Shown here piece after piece: positions 17,817-26,366 of a DNA stretch of 64,000 bases. The position numbers and the translations under genes are program-made. The stretch lies in the NCBI GenBank assembly GCA_963840545.1, contig CAWIZE010000002.1, forward strand, positions 1,488,001 through 1,552,000, in the 5' to 3' direction. Below the pieces are notes generated by a model that worked only from the letters and a program-made list of their open reading frames with translations, was not told the DNA's origin and made no database searches. Origin of the DNA: JAKAWQ01 sp963840545 (GTDB taxonomy: Bacteria > Pseudomonadota > Alphaproteobacteria > Acetobacterales > Acetobacteraceae). Position 1 is the stretch's first letter; every line of letters starts with the position of its first letter.

Positions 17817-18053
17817 GGATCCTCCTCGCCGGCGGATGCGCCCCTGGCGGAGCCGCCGGCCGAAACCGATCTTGGGATCGTGCGACGCTCGCAGCCCGGC
17901 GCTTCGCCTCCGCGCGCTCGGGCTTCCGAGCCGCCCTTGCCTTCACCGTGGCATGGCCCGCGCGGCCGGTCTGTGATCGCCCTCACTCCGCCGGCCCCTG
18001 CTCCCCCTCTCGCGGAAAAGGCGGCACTATGGCCGCGACACGGGAGGGAACCC

Positions 18054-18389
18054 ATGCGGCTCACCGACATGCCGGAAACGGTCACGGACTGGTCCCGGGT
18101 TTCCGCAACCACGGTGCTGGGCGCATCCGGAACCGCAACCATCCGCATCCACAAGCTGGGCAAGGCTCAGCTCCGCATCGTCGAGTACGGCCCCGGCTAT
18201 CTCGCCGATCACTGGTGCGCGAAAGGCCACGTCCTCTACGTCATCTCCGGCGCGCTCGCGATCGAGCACGAGGACGGAAGGCCGCCCTGTCACCTCGTCG
18301 CCAGCATGAGCTGGCACGTGGCGGATGACGAGACCCCCGCCCACCGCGTCAGGACCGAGCACGGTGCCACGATCTTCATCCTTGACTGA
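18054..18389 (+). CDS. DHCW-motif cupin fold protein
   Basis: A 111-residue single-domain cupin. The stretch GPGYLADHWCAKGHVLYVIS carries DHWC, the family's characteristic motif, followed by SGALAIEHEDG and SMSWHVADDE of the second cupin box. Cupins of this group bind a metal through His residues; no reaction is known. GGGAGGG precedes the ATG at MRLTDMPET, which fixes the start. It is divergent from the G1 peptidase gene across 237 bp. Confidence 0.82.
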   Translation: MRLTDMPETVTDWSRVSATTVLGASGTATIRIHKLGKAQLRIVEYGPGYLADHWCAKGHVLYVISGALAIEHEDGRPPCHLVASMSWHVADDETPAHRVRTEHGATIFILD

Positions 18390-18665
18390 TATGAGCGCGC
18401 CGCGCGCCGCGCATGGAGCCCCCGCGGCTCCTCGGGCGCGGCCGCCCTATCCATCCTTCCGATCGAAGGGCAGAGTGCGGATTCAAGAGGTCGTCGCAAC
18501 CGCTTGACGAAGGAGGTTGCGATGAGCATTCGAAGGCGGCGTTCGGATCTGTCTGGGCGGGCGCCTCGGACCCGAAGACCGGCTGGCCGGTCGGTCGATG
18601 GGTGCTCGGCGACGGGCCGGATGCGGAGGAGTCTTCGGCCGGGGCGGCATTGCCCGCCGATCCGT
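18390..18665. other. Spacer with an inverted repeat and a coding-like stretch
   Basis: TCGCAACC at 18494-18501 and GGTTGCGA at 18515-18522 form a perfect 8-bp inverted repeat with a 13-nt spacer that contains AAGGAGG. From about 18507 to 18694 one plus-strand frame has the high-GC third-position bias of real coding DNA (translated as AAFGSVWAGASDPKTGW and on to a TGA), but it has no clear start and I recognise no family. It may be the remnant of a gene or mobile element. Confidence 0.4.
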
Positions 18666-18947
18666 TCAGGACAGTTTCGACCGCACCCGCTTGAATTGGG
18701 CATCGTCGATGCCCTGACGATCCCCGGCCAGCGCTTGCCAGCACGTGCTGGCGCTGGCGCGCTGCGGCCCCGTGAGGTCGGGCGAGACGAAGACCGCGCC
18801 ACGCCCGATCGCCCGACCGATCTGGGCGAGGGCGCCTTTGGCGGCCTCGTGGTCGAGCGCCGCGCCTGGGTCCGCGACCGCTTCCGCGAGCACCGCCGCC
18901 AGGGCTTCGGCGTCCTGGCGGTCGAAGAAAACAATCGTCGCTTCCAT
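18666..18947 (-). CDS. Hypothetical protein, 93 aa
   Basis: A strong ribosome-binding site (AGGAGGGGAAAGG) precedes the ATG of MEATIVFFDRQDAEALAAVL. The protein is alpha/beta in appearance: an N-terminal strand, then alternating helices, including ALAQIGRAIGRGAVFVSPDL. There is no membrane segment or signal. I do not recognise the family. The ribosome-binding site and codon bias suggest a real expressed gene, although the surrounding DNA is full of decayed genes. Confidence 0.6.
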   Translation of the reverse strand: MEATIVFFDRQDAEALAAVLAEAVADPGAALDHEAAKGALAQIGRAIGRGAVFVSPDLTGPQRASASTCWQALAGDRQGIDDAQFKRVRSKLS

Positions 18948-19158
18948 CCTTTCCCCTCCTGCAGAAGCCGGTAGGCCCGGAGAGCGCCGGGCGCAAGGGT
19001 GATGCCGGCCACCGAACGACGGAGTCACCCCCGAACCGGTTCGCCGGGCCACCGCGGTCGCCCCGCGGCCGGCGCGCCCGAGCGAGACGGCGCCCAGGCT
19101 CGGCCGCTGCTTCGCCGAATCAGCCGCCGGCGCGAACGCGGGGCAGCCTTGTGTCCTG

Positions 19159-19687
19159 TCAGTCAAGCCCAGCAGCCACCCGCTCCAGGCCCGCGAGATA
19201 CCGCTGCCAGCCATCGCTCGCGCCCTGGTGGTTGGCCTCGTCTTCGGGCCGGAAGCCCGACGGCTCCATCCGGACGAGAACGCGGCCCTTCGTCGGCGTG
19301 AGCGTCGAGGTGACCACGGTCTTCGACCTTCCCCGTCGCCTCGCGCGACAGGTCCCAGCTATAGGAGAGCCGCTCGTTGGGTTCGACGACCAGGACCTGG
19401 CAGTCGGTGACGCCGTTCCGCTGCGGCATGGGCGTGGCGCGGACATTGAACCTGCGGCGCGCTTCCGGCCGGGCGCCGGAGTCGGTCTGGCGTCCCTCGT
19501 GCCGGCCGGGCACCGGATCGGCGAGCTTGAGGACGCCGAGGTGCCTGGACACCGCAGGCTGCGAAACGCCCGAGTGCTCGGTCAGCACCCGCAGGGTCTG
19601 CTCGCCGCCGCGGCACAGCCGCTCGAAGATCGCCCGGCGCGTCGGATCGGCAAGGGCCTTCAAGAGCGCATCAGCTGCGGCGGGCAT
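19159..19687 (-). pseudogene. ArsR-type regulator fused to truncated SRPBCC protein, broken
   Basis: The 5' part encodes an ArsR-family winged-helix: ALLKALADPTRRAIFERLC, then GVSQPAVSRHLGVLK, up to HEGRQTDSG at about codon 72, where about 30 C-terminal codons are missing. It runs in frame into RFNVRATPMPQRNGVTDCQV, VVEPNERLSYSWDL and ATGKVED, which is the middle of an AHSA1/SRPBCC protein lacking its first part. A frameshift near 19320 then moves the reading to another frame, which completes the SRPBCC end (LTPTKGRVLVRMEPSGFRP, then GWQRYLAGLERVAAGLD). In intact loci these are two adjacent genes, a repressor and an SRPBCC protein. A deletion plus a frameshift explains the present state. Confidence 0.82.
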
Positions 19688-19791
19688 GCAGACTAATAAC
19701 TCATCGGCTATGAATGGGGCAAGCAGGCGCCGGTCTGCCGAACGGCTCAGCCGGCCCGCGACGGCTGATCATTGCGCTCTCGAGATAGACC

Positions 19792-19835
19792 GTCTCAGGC
19801 CTTGCTGTCTCAGGCCTTGCTGTCTCAGGCCTTGC
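19792..19835. repeat. 15-bp tandem repeat, three copies
   Basis: GTCTCAGGCCTTGCT is present at 19792-19806 and 19807-19821, with a third copy lacking the last base at 19822-19835. It lies in the short spacer between two pseudogenes, at the 3' end of the NmrA-like remnant. Confidence 0.9.
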
Positions 19836-20818
19836 GGACGCCCGAGCCGTTGGCCGTGATCGCTTCCGGCGCTGTTCGACGGCGGAAGGCTTGGCTGCTC
19901 TCGGCGGGCCTGCCCAACAGGGTCTCACTATGTGTGGACACGTTGCCCTCGTGCCAGATTTCATAGAAAGCTGACACGTAGGCGTTTGTCGAAGTGCCTG
20001 ATTGGCGCGGCGTTTCGTGATCGCTACGCGAGTGACGAAACTGTGCGATCAGGCACTGGCGAGCTTGGGAAATGGACGTGCACAAGTTCGAAAAAGCATG
20101 CGGCCAGGGGGCGCGGATTTCCGTCCACGCGCGCCGCAGGCGGAGCGTCGGCGAACAGGAAGCGCAGCCCATTGGGGTGCCCAGGATTTCGCCTGCTGCC
20201 ACTGCGATCCCATCGAACGAGCACGACCTGGGCCCGGTCAACGCCTAGACTTTGTCGCAGCCATCCGGCGAGGCAAGCACCGAGGCGGTCGCGTCCGCGA
20301 CATCGTCCCGTGAGACCGGCGCGATTCGCGCCGATCCCAAGGGTACGGAGACTTCACCGGTGGACCGTGCGGGCCGGAGCCAATTCGCAAGCACAAAATC
20401 GGAGTCGAGGCTACACCTGAGAATTGTCCACTCCACGCCGCACTCGACCAACCGTCGCTCGGCGTCTCGATACACAGGTGCGAAGGAAAACGACGATGTC
20501 CCGTCGACATCGGTGATGCTGGTGAAGGCGATGGGCTCGATCCCGGAGCTGGCTGCCACCCCGATCATGTTGGCGTGCTGGCGCAAGACATCGCACCCAT
20601 CGCCCTCGCTTACCACGAAGGGAAGTCGGCTGACGCCTTTGAACGCCTCTTCCAGGCTCGATCTGTCGTTATGATTGCCGATCAGAATTGGTATCCCCAC
20701 CGGCAATCCCTGCTCCGCCTTTTGCGCGTCTCGGGCCATTGCGGGCACTGCATGACCCGTGGTCGGCCCCCGCCGCGCCCCCGGCATATCCCGGCGCGCC
20801 GGTCACGAGAACTATATC
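19825..20818 (-). pseudogene. NmrA-like / NAD(P)-binding oxidoreductase, broken
   Basis: Reading down the minus strand, the dinucleotide-binding start DIVLVTGAPGYAGG is in one frame, and MARDAQKAEQGLP onward (IGNHNDRSSLEEAFKGVSRL, then SITDVDGTSSF, then APVSRDDVADATASVL) is in another, so a frameshift lies near 20750-20780. The second frame stops at an amber codon (20245-20247) inside the conserved 'GKVYxLTGP' motif: the sequence reads CDKV-stop-ALTGP. After it, the same frame continues with family-like sequence and the C-terminal 'FYEIWHEGNVSTHSETLLGRP'. An imperfect palindrome (19994-20056) interrupts the region between these. The full length matches the usual 280-300 codons. It is clearly a pseudogene. 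Confidence 0.8.
19994..20056. repeat. 63-bp imperfect inverted repeat inside the NmrA-like pseudogene
   Basis: GTGCCTGAT at 19994-20002 pairs with ATCAGGCAC ending at 20056, and GTTTCGT pairs with ACGAAAC nearer the centre, giving a long imperfect hairpin. It sits where the oxidoreductase reading frame loses similarity to its family, so it may be an inserted palindromic element. Confidence 0.55.
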
Positions 20819-21198
20819 GGATAGGATCCGGCCTGAAGAGCCGACCCGGGTGTCCTGGCTGTCTTCGTGGGTTGGGGTGGAATCAGCGCCGAGGGCATCG
20901 CGTACATTCGCTGTGACGCTCCTCCTTGCCCAGGCTTGCCGGGCAAGGCAGGCCTCGGCACTCACCCGCCGAACGACCGCCTCCCGCCGAGACCGGATGG
21001 AAGCACGGTATGAGGGTGACGGCGAGAACAGCGCGACCGGCGCGAGCGAAGGTCTGCATGACGACCGGCGCGACGTGGGCCGGCGGACATAGGACGGCGC
21101 GGAGAGAGCCGCCGATCCGTTCAGAAGACGAAGTTCGCCCGTTCGGATTGCACAGGATCCGCCATTTTCAATCGGTCATGCGGCCCGTTTGCCGCCAC
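20819..21198. other. Spacer, nothing recognised
   Basis: These 380 bp between the NmrA-like pseudogene and the next minus-strand gene contain only short shadow frames with atypical composition. A GCTTGCCGGGCAAGGC palindrome is visible near 20934-20949. No gene or RNA was recognised. Confidence 0.5.
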
Positions 21199-21693
21199 TT
21201 ACTTGGCGGCGACGCGCGTGCCCGCCGTCTGAAGGTCGGCATGGCGCCCGGACGATGCCGCGCGCACCGACGATGCGCCGAACCCACCGGCCACCGCAGC
21301 CAGTTCCTCGAGTTGATGAGCGTCCAGCACAAGCTCGGAGTTCGGTCCGCAATCATTCGCACCCGCGCTCGTCGGCCCGCCGGCCCAATGCACCCGAAAG
21401 CCGCTCGGTATGCCCCGGTTCCGCGCTTCGACAAAAAGACTCCCCCCCGATGCCGCCATGACACCGGTGTCGAGCGCACAGGTCCGCCCGTCCGTCGTGC
21501 CGGGACGCGCCGCGCTCAGCACCAGCGGCGGCTGCCGGTCAGGCGCGACGTTCGAAAAGCTCACGATATCGCCGAGCGCCGGCCGCGTCGCCTCGATCTG
21601 CTGACCCAGCGCCAGCATCGCGATCGTGCCAAGCGTCCCAAACAGAACGACCGCGAATGCGAACTCGGCCAGCTTGTTGCCGTCGCAGCGCAT
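21199..21693 (-). CDS. Single-pass membrane protein of unknown function, 164 aa
   Basis: GGGAGGAAGAA precedes the ATG of MRCDGNKLAEFAF. A membrane anchor follows at residues 8-30 (LAEFAFAVVLFGTLGTIAML), and the rest is a predicted periplasmic domain with motifs DGRTCALDTGVMAASGGSL, FRVHWAGGPTS and NDCGPNSELVLD. The pattern 'RTCxLD...SGGSLxVEAR...FRVHWAG..TS...DCG' is one I associate with uncharacterised proteins of acetic-acid bacteria. Two Cys residues could form a disulfide. Two dyads precede the gene (21723-21751 and 21754-21771). Confidence 0.68.
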   Translation of the reverse strand: MRCDGNKLAEFAFAVVLFGTLGTIAMLALGQQIEATRPALGDIVSFSNVAPDRQPPLVLSAARPGTTDGRTCALDTGVMAASGGSLFVEARNRGIPSGFRVHWAGGPTSAGANDCGPNSELVLDAHQLEELAAVAGGFGASSVRAASSGRHADLQTAGTRVAAK

Positions 21694-21722
21694 TTCTTCC
21701 TCCCGTCCCGCTCGCCGCTCCG

Positions 21723-21771
21723 TTGGCAAGATGCCACTTCCATCTTGCCAAAACGTTGACATGCATCAACG
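21723..21771. promoter_or_regulatory. Two adjacent dyads upstream of the membrane protein gene
   Basis: A perfect 11-bp inverted repeat, TTGGCAAGATG at 21723-21733 and CATCTTGCCAA at 21741-21751, has a 7-nt loop. It is followed directly by CGTTGA at 21754-21759 and TCAACG at 21766-21771. Both lie 30-80 bp upstream of the minus-strand start at 21693, a position suiting an operator or a leader hairpin. Confidence 0.6.
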
Positions 21772-22618
21772 CGTCTGCGCAACTCGCGCCGACCCGGGTC
21801 GGTCCTCCCAATCGGGCAATCCGGAAATCCGAAGCGCCGATCTTTGGGCCGATCTTTGGCCGTTTTTTCTGCCTCGCACCCGCAACACCCGATCGGACGG
21901 GGGACGCGTCGCGGATCCGAGTCGCATGCTTTAATTGGATGATTCGCGGCGAGCGGTGAATGCCCATGAAGGCTTGGCTGATATGCGGGCATTCTCTGGC
22001 ATTCGCCGTTGCAGCAAAGCGGCATAGCGGAGGGTCGCGGCGCCTGCAGGCACATCTGGCACGGCGGGCCATGCTTCGCATTGCAACATTCGACCGGAAT
22101 GCTTGGAGCTATTGCCATGGAATCTTCATCGGGGCACGAGAGCGGTCCATCGCCGCCACCCATTCCGCACGCAGGCAGGGGCGAAGGGGCCACAAGCAAA
22201 GCGCCATCGAGGGACGTCGCGTCCGCAAGTACGCATCATGAAAACGCCAGATGAGGACGGCCTTATCAGAATGCGGCCCAGGCCGCGGAAAGCGGCGGAG
22301 ATGGCAGGTATCGCCGCGGCAATCTGCGGTCCGAATGCCGGGCGCCGCGGTGCCGCGCCCACTCCGCCCGGTGCCCGTCAGGGCGGGGCACTGCGCAATT
22401 CGTTCCTTATTCGGATCATATCTGGTCCACAACGAACCGAGGTTCCCGGGGCCGTGAGCCGCGATCGCCACCTTTCGAGTGGCGGAGAGATCGGCGGGCT
22501 TTCCGGCTCCCGGAGTCCCGGGCCCGCGTCAGCGCGAGCCCACGCGGCGAGACCACGCAAGCGCAGCAATCCGGAAGATCGTCACAATTCGGATACAGGG
22601 CTGTGGCACAGTCCCGTG
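21772..22618. other. 850 bp without a convincing gene
   Basis: The stretch has lower GC than its surroundings. Open frames such as 21960-22241 (+) begin with a signal-like MPMKAWLICGHSLAFAVA but continue into Arg-rich, motif-free sequence without a ribosome-binding site. A GATCTTTGG direct repeat (21839-21847 and 21852-21860) is present. I recognise nothing functional; it may be degraded DNA. Confidence 0.5.
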
Positions 22619-22996
22619 ATGAGACACGGCATACCGCAGTTCCCGCGCCGGCGGGTCGCCGCGGCAGCTCTTGGCGCCGCTTTGCTCGGCCTCCTCGCCG
22701 TGCCCACGCCGGCCTATAGCCGCGTCTGGATCGGCTTCGGCTTCCCGCTGTTCTGGACCCCGCCGGCGTACTACCCGCCGCCAATCTATTACTACCCGCC
22801 CCCGGCGTACGCGCCGCCGCCGGCCTACTATTCGCCGCCACCGCCCGCGACCTATGCCCCGGCCTCACCGCCCGGCGGCGTTCAGTCCTGCGACGCCGGT
22901 GCCTATGTCTGCCCGATGGACGCTCCCGTGGCGTCCGGCGCCGCCTGCTACTGCCTGGGCAACCAGGGCACGCATGTCTGGGGCCACGCCAATTGA
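22619..22996 (+). CDS. Secreted Pro/Tyr-rich protein with C-terminal Cys motif, 125 aa
   Basis: An N-terminal signal peptide is clear (RRRVAAAALGAALLGLL, then TPAYS before RVWIGFG). The mature part has a repetitive PPPxYY/PPPAY stretch (about residues 50-80), followed by a compact Cys domain: QSCDAGAYVCPMDAPV and GAACYCLGNQG. The four cysteines could form two disulfides. Proteins with this Pro/Tyr tract and CxxGAYVCPL...CYCLG end recur in acetic-acid bacteria but have no assigned function. ATG at 22619 or GTG at 22616 may start it. Export to the periplasm or surface is inferred from the signal. Confidence 0.7.
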   Translation: MRHGIPQFPRRRVAAAALGAALLGLLAVPTPAYSRVWIGFGFPLFWTPPAYYPPPIYYYPPPAYAPPPAYYSPPPPATYAPASPPGGVQSCDAGAYVCPMDAPVASGAACYCLGNQGTHVWGHAN

Positions 22997-23121
22997 CGGC
23001 GGCCGGCGCGAAGCGCGGCAACATGTCCGCGCGGATCTGCTTCAAACAATCCCGTTGCGCGGGATCAACCGTGTGAGACGGGCGTCGAGGCAGGGTCGGG
23101 GTCCGACGAGCAACGTGCCGC

Positions 23122-24699
23122 TCATGCGCTCGGTCTCCGGGTAGCCTTGGCGATGACGGATTGGCGGGCCGCCACTCGCGCGAGCGTGGCATCGACCTCC
23201 GCCGCGGCGATCGGCCCGCTGAAGAGGTGGCCATGGCCGAGGACGCAGCCGAGGCTGGTCAGCTTGGCGAGGACAAGGTCGTCGACATCCTCGATTCCTT
23301 CGATGCTCACTTTGAGACCGCGGCCGAGGGCCAGGCCGATGACGGCTTCGATGGGGTGTCCCGCCGTCGGGTTTGCGGCGGTTCCGCGCAGGAAGGACCC
23401 GTCGATTTTCACTTTGTCGACGGCGGCCTCGCGCAGGCGATAGGGGCTCGTGCATCCGGCGCCGCAATCGTCAACCACCACCGTAAGTCCGAGCGCCCGC
23501 AGTCCGCGGATCGCCCGGCGCGCGCGCTCCATATCCCGGATCAGCGCGGCCTCGGCGATCTCGACCTCGAAGCGCGAGGGCACGAGGCCCGCCTCCGCGA
23601 TCGGTGCGCCGAGCCTGTCGCAGGTCTTCGGATCCTGCCTCTTTCCCGGCGAGGCGTTGATCGCAATGCGGTCGTCGTTCGGCCATTGTCTTGCGCTCCG
23701 GCGGAGCTTCTCGAACAGCGACAGGGCCAGCGCGGACGAGAGGCGCATGTCCTCGGCAAGCGGGATCAACGTGTCGGGCGCCCGCAATCCGCGCCAAGGG
23801 CTCTGCCACCGCGTGGCGGCTTCGAGCCCATCAGCCGCGCCCGTCACCAGATCGTTCGTCGGCCGGTTGAGCGGCTCGGTCTCTCCGATGACGACCGCCT
23901 GGCGAAGCCCGGCCTTCAGCGTCGCCAGCTCGTGCGTGGTGCGCTCCATCTCCGGTTCGAAGAACCGGTACGCCCCGCGTCCCGCCGCCTTGGCCCGATA
24001 GAGCGCCACGTCGGCCGCGCGCAGCAGCGCCGAGGTCGCCGCCCCGTCGGCAGGCGCGAAGGCGATCCCAACGCTGGCCCCGATCTGGACGTCCCAGTCC
24101 GTGAGGCGGAACGGCTCGGCCAGACGGGTCACGATCCGCTCGGCGACGTGCCGGACCTCCTCCCTCGTGAGGTCCTCCCGCAGCAGCACCGCGAATTCGT
24201 CGCCGCCAAGGCGCGCCAGGTTGGTTCCGTCCTCCATCAGGCCGGCGAGCCGCTCGACCACGGCGCACAGCAGGGCGTCCCCGAAGGGATGCCCGTACCG
24301 GTCGTTCACCGCCTTGAAGCCGTCGAGATCCACCATCAAGGCCGCGCGTGAGGCGCCGGAGGGGAGTGAGTCGATGGCCGCGGCGATCACCTCTTGCAGC
24401 AGCCGACGGTTCGGCAATCCGGTGAGCGGGTCGTGCCGTGCCAGTGAAGCCGCCTCGGCCTCGGCCGCCTGGCGTCGGCGAACCTCCCAGCACAGCAAGG
24501 TGGTGCGGCGGAAGATCACGGCGATTCCCAGAATCGCGACCAGAGTCGCCGTCTCGTCAATGAACCATCCTGCGTGGCGAGTATCGAGTTGCGCCAATTT
24601 TTCGATCAAATCCCAGTTAAAGATGAAACTCGGCGCCGCGGCCACGACGATGACGGCATAGAACAGGTGGGGTATCCCCACGAACCAGCGCGCCATCAT
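23122..24699 (-). CDS. GGDEF/EAL protein; EAL domain degenerate
   Basis: From the ATG at 24699 (MMARWFVGIP) the protein is 525 residues: two membrane helices (about 10-28 and 48-66), a GGDEF domain with DHDPLTG-type opening (ARHDPLTGLPNRRLL) and an intact RLGGDEFAVLL at 163-173, then an EAL domain. No RxxD inhibitory site precedes GGDEF. In the EAL part the signature Glu293 is in EAATRW instead of EALLRW, while Asn348, Glu380, Asp410-Asp411 and Lys431 are kept; the usual YQP segment is LNRP. A diguanylate cyclase that makes c-di-GMP, with a weak or non-catalytic EAL domain, is the likeliest reading. The frame stays open to 25014 and could add up to 105 basic residues. Confidence 0.85.
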   Translation of the reverse strand: MMARWFVGIPHLFYAVIVVAAAPSFIFNWDLIEKLAQLDTRHAGWFIDETATLVAILGIAVIFRRTTLLCWEVRRRQAAEAEAASLARHDPLTGLPNRRLLQEVIAAAIDSLPSGASRAALMVDLDGFKAVNDRYGHPFGDALLCAVVERLAGLMEDGTNLARLGGDEFAVLLREDLTREEVRHVAERIVTRLAEPFRLTDWDVQIGASVGIAFAPADGAATSALLRAADVALYRAKAAGRGAYRFFEPEMERTTHELATLKAGLRQAVVIGETEPLNRPTNDLVTGAADGLEAATRWQSPWRGLRAPDTLIPLAEDMRLSSALALSLFEKLRRSARQWPNDDRIAINASPGKRQDPKTCDRLGAPIAEAGLVPSRFEVEIAEAALIRDMERARRAIRGLRALGLTVVVDDCGAGCTSPYRLREAAVDKVKIDGSFLRGTAANPTAGHPIEAVIGLALGRGLKVSIEGIEDVDDLVLAKLTSLGCVLGHGHLFSGPIAAAEVDATLARVAARQSVIAKATRRPSA

Positions 24700-25413
24700 C
24701 TCGATCTTGAACCGCAGCTCTGTTCCGATGCGCCGCGCCGTTCGTGCCGTTGCGCGGATCGTGGAAGGAATGCGCGCCGATTCCGAAACCGCTCGCCCGT
24801 GCGTACGGTCGTTCGCATCCGGCTTTCGCGTTTGGCTTGGAGAGGCCTGGCAGCGCGTGCTGTCGTGGCCGGCCGCGTGACGAGAGGTTTTCTGACTCTT
24901 CGGGAGAATCCCTGCCGAAAATCCAGTGCGCGTATTTTTGGACGATACGATTGAATTGGGTGTTTGCGTGACACGCGTGAAACATGTCTGCAATCCGCGA
25001 ATGGCTTGGATCATCGCCGATGCCCGTCTCTTGTTGCGTTAAGGCGGGGGAATACGCCAACAGGCGAGAGTGACATATATCAAGCAATTCGGAGTTGTCA
25101 CGTTAACTTCCGGAGGACCATTTGGGACCAGCAGACGCGACGCCGCGCCGATCCCGCGGCGTGCCGGCCCGCGATCTCCCGCCGCCGGGTCTCGACTGTG
25201 CGGCCGGCAAACACGCCCCGGCAAACATGTGATGGAGAACGCCGTTGAGTTGCGAATTCAATGGCACCCGCGAAGTCCCGCACGGCAGCTTGCCTATCTT
25301 CATCGCGCCGACGATCCATGTGTTCCGCCGCGGCTTCATGACGGAGGTGGCCGAACCGGCCCGCCAGGTCGTAAGATCGCGCCGGAGAAACCGCTCAGCT
25401 GCGAAAAACGCCC
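24700..25413. other. Upstream region of the GGDEF gene and of the glycine-zipper gene
   Basis: About 710 bp between two divergent genes. The part nearest the GGDEF gene is an open frame continuous with it and may code for an N-terminal extension. The remainder, around 25060-25130, is AT-richer (TATATCAAGCAATTC, GTTAAC) and probably holds the divergent promoters. No other gene was recognised. Confidence 0.45.
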
Positions 25414-26100
25414 ATGCCGCGCGCCGCCCTTCTTGCCCCATTCGCCGCGATCCTCGCGCTCGCCGCCTGCGCGGTCCCGCCACCGCCCGGGCCGACCGTC
25501 ATGGCGCTTCCCGGCAAGGGCAAGGATTTCGCGGCGTTCCAGCAGGACGACATCGTCTGTCGCCAATATGCCTCGGCGCAGATCGGCTATGGGTCAGCTT
25601 CCCAGGCAGCCACGCAAAGCGCCGTCGGCAGCGCCGTGCTGGGGACCGCGCTCGGCGCGGCCGCCGGTGCGGCGATCGGCGCGGCCGCCGGCAATCCTGC
25701 CGCCGGTGCTGCCATCGGGGCGGGCAGCGGCCTCGTGATGGGCTCGGCCGTCGGCGCCGGAACGGCCGCCGCCTCGGCCGGGGCCGTGCAGCAGCGCTAC
25801 GACATCGGCTACGCCCAATGCATGGTCGCGAGAGGCGATACCATTGAGCCACCGCCCACCGCCGCCACCGGGTACGGCTATCCGTATTCCTATCCCTATC
25901 CCTATCCGGCCTACGCTTACCCGCCCCCCTATTATCCCGGGTACCCCTATCCTCCGTACCCGGCCTATTACGGCGCCCCCTACGCCGGCAGCATCGCCAT
26001 CGGGATCGGCACGTGGGGCTGGGGCTGGGGTGGGGGCTGGCACGGCGGCTGGCATGGGTCGGGCGGGCAGGGCGGCTGGCACGGCTGGTGGCGTCATTGA
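25414..26100 (+). CDS. Glycine-zipper lipoprotein with Tyr/Pro and Trp/Gly tail
   Basis: A 228-residue lipoprotein: signal FAAILALAAC with the lipobox LAAC at the cleavage site. An N-terminal domain with QQDDIVCRQYASAQIGY is followed by a YMGG-like glycine zipper (about 75-120, repeats of GAAAGAAIG and AIGAGSGLVMG), which would insert in or span a membrane, then QQRYDIGYAQCMVARG. The tail is low-complexity: YPYSYPYPYP repeats and a GWGWGGGWHGG end. Outer-membrane location is inferred from the lipobox. Such proteins are widespread in Rhodospirillales and uncharacterised; envelope stress or stabilisation is a guess. Confidence 0.8.
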   Translation: MPRAALLAPFAAILALAACAVPPPPGPTVMALPGKGKDFAAFQQDDIVCRQYASAQIGYGSASQAATQSAVGSAVLGTALGAAAGAAIGAAAGNPAAGAAIGAGSGLVMGSAVGAGTAAASAGAVQQRYDIGYAQCMVARGDTIEPPPTAATGYGYPYSYPYPYPAYAYPPPYYPGYPYPPYPAYYGAPYAGSIAIGIGTWGWGWGGGWHGGWHGSGGQGGWHGWWRH

Positions 26101-26366
26101 TCCGCCGGCAGCGACCCGCCCGCGACCGAGCCCATCTTCACGGCGCAAACGGAACGACATCGCAGCGATAAGCGTTCTCGCCCCCGGTCGGGGAATCGCG
26201 CGAGCCCAGGTCGGCGCCGGCTGAGCCGGATTGTTCTTTTTGCCTTCCGTCATCACGACAATTGCCGAACGGCCGGTTCGTCGCCAAATTCCGTAAGCCA
26301 AATTCCCGGGCGCAATAATCAGGCACGCCCTCAGCCCTGCCGGTGGAAACGCAAGGATCGCAGGAT

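Noticed and set aside
18522..18974. Plus-strand gene starting after AAGGAGG at 18522
   Set aside because: This frame is Arg/Pro-rich and shadow-like, and it runs through the better-supported minus-strand gene 18666-18947.
21960..22241. Small secreted protein gene with signal-like start
   Set aside because: It lacks a ribosome-binding site; after the first 20 residues it is Arg-rich without conserved features. It overlaps two equally long frames.
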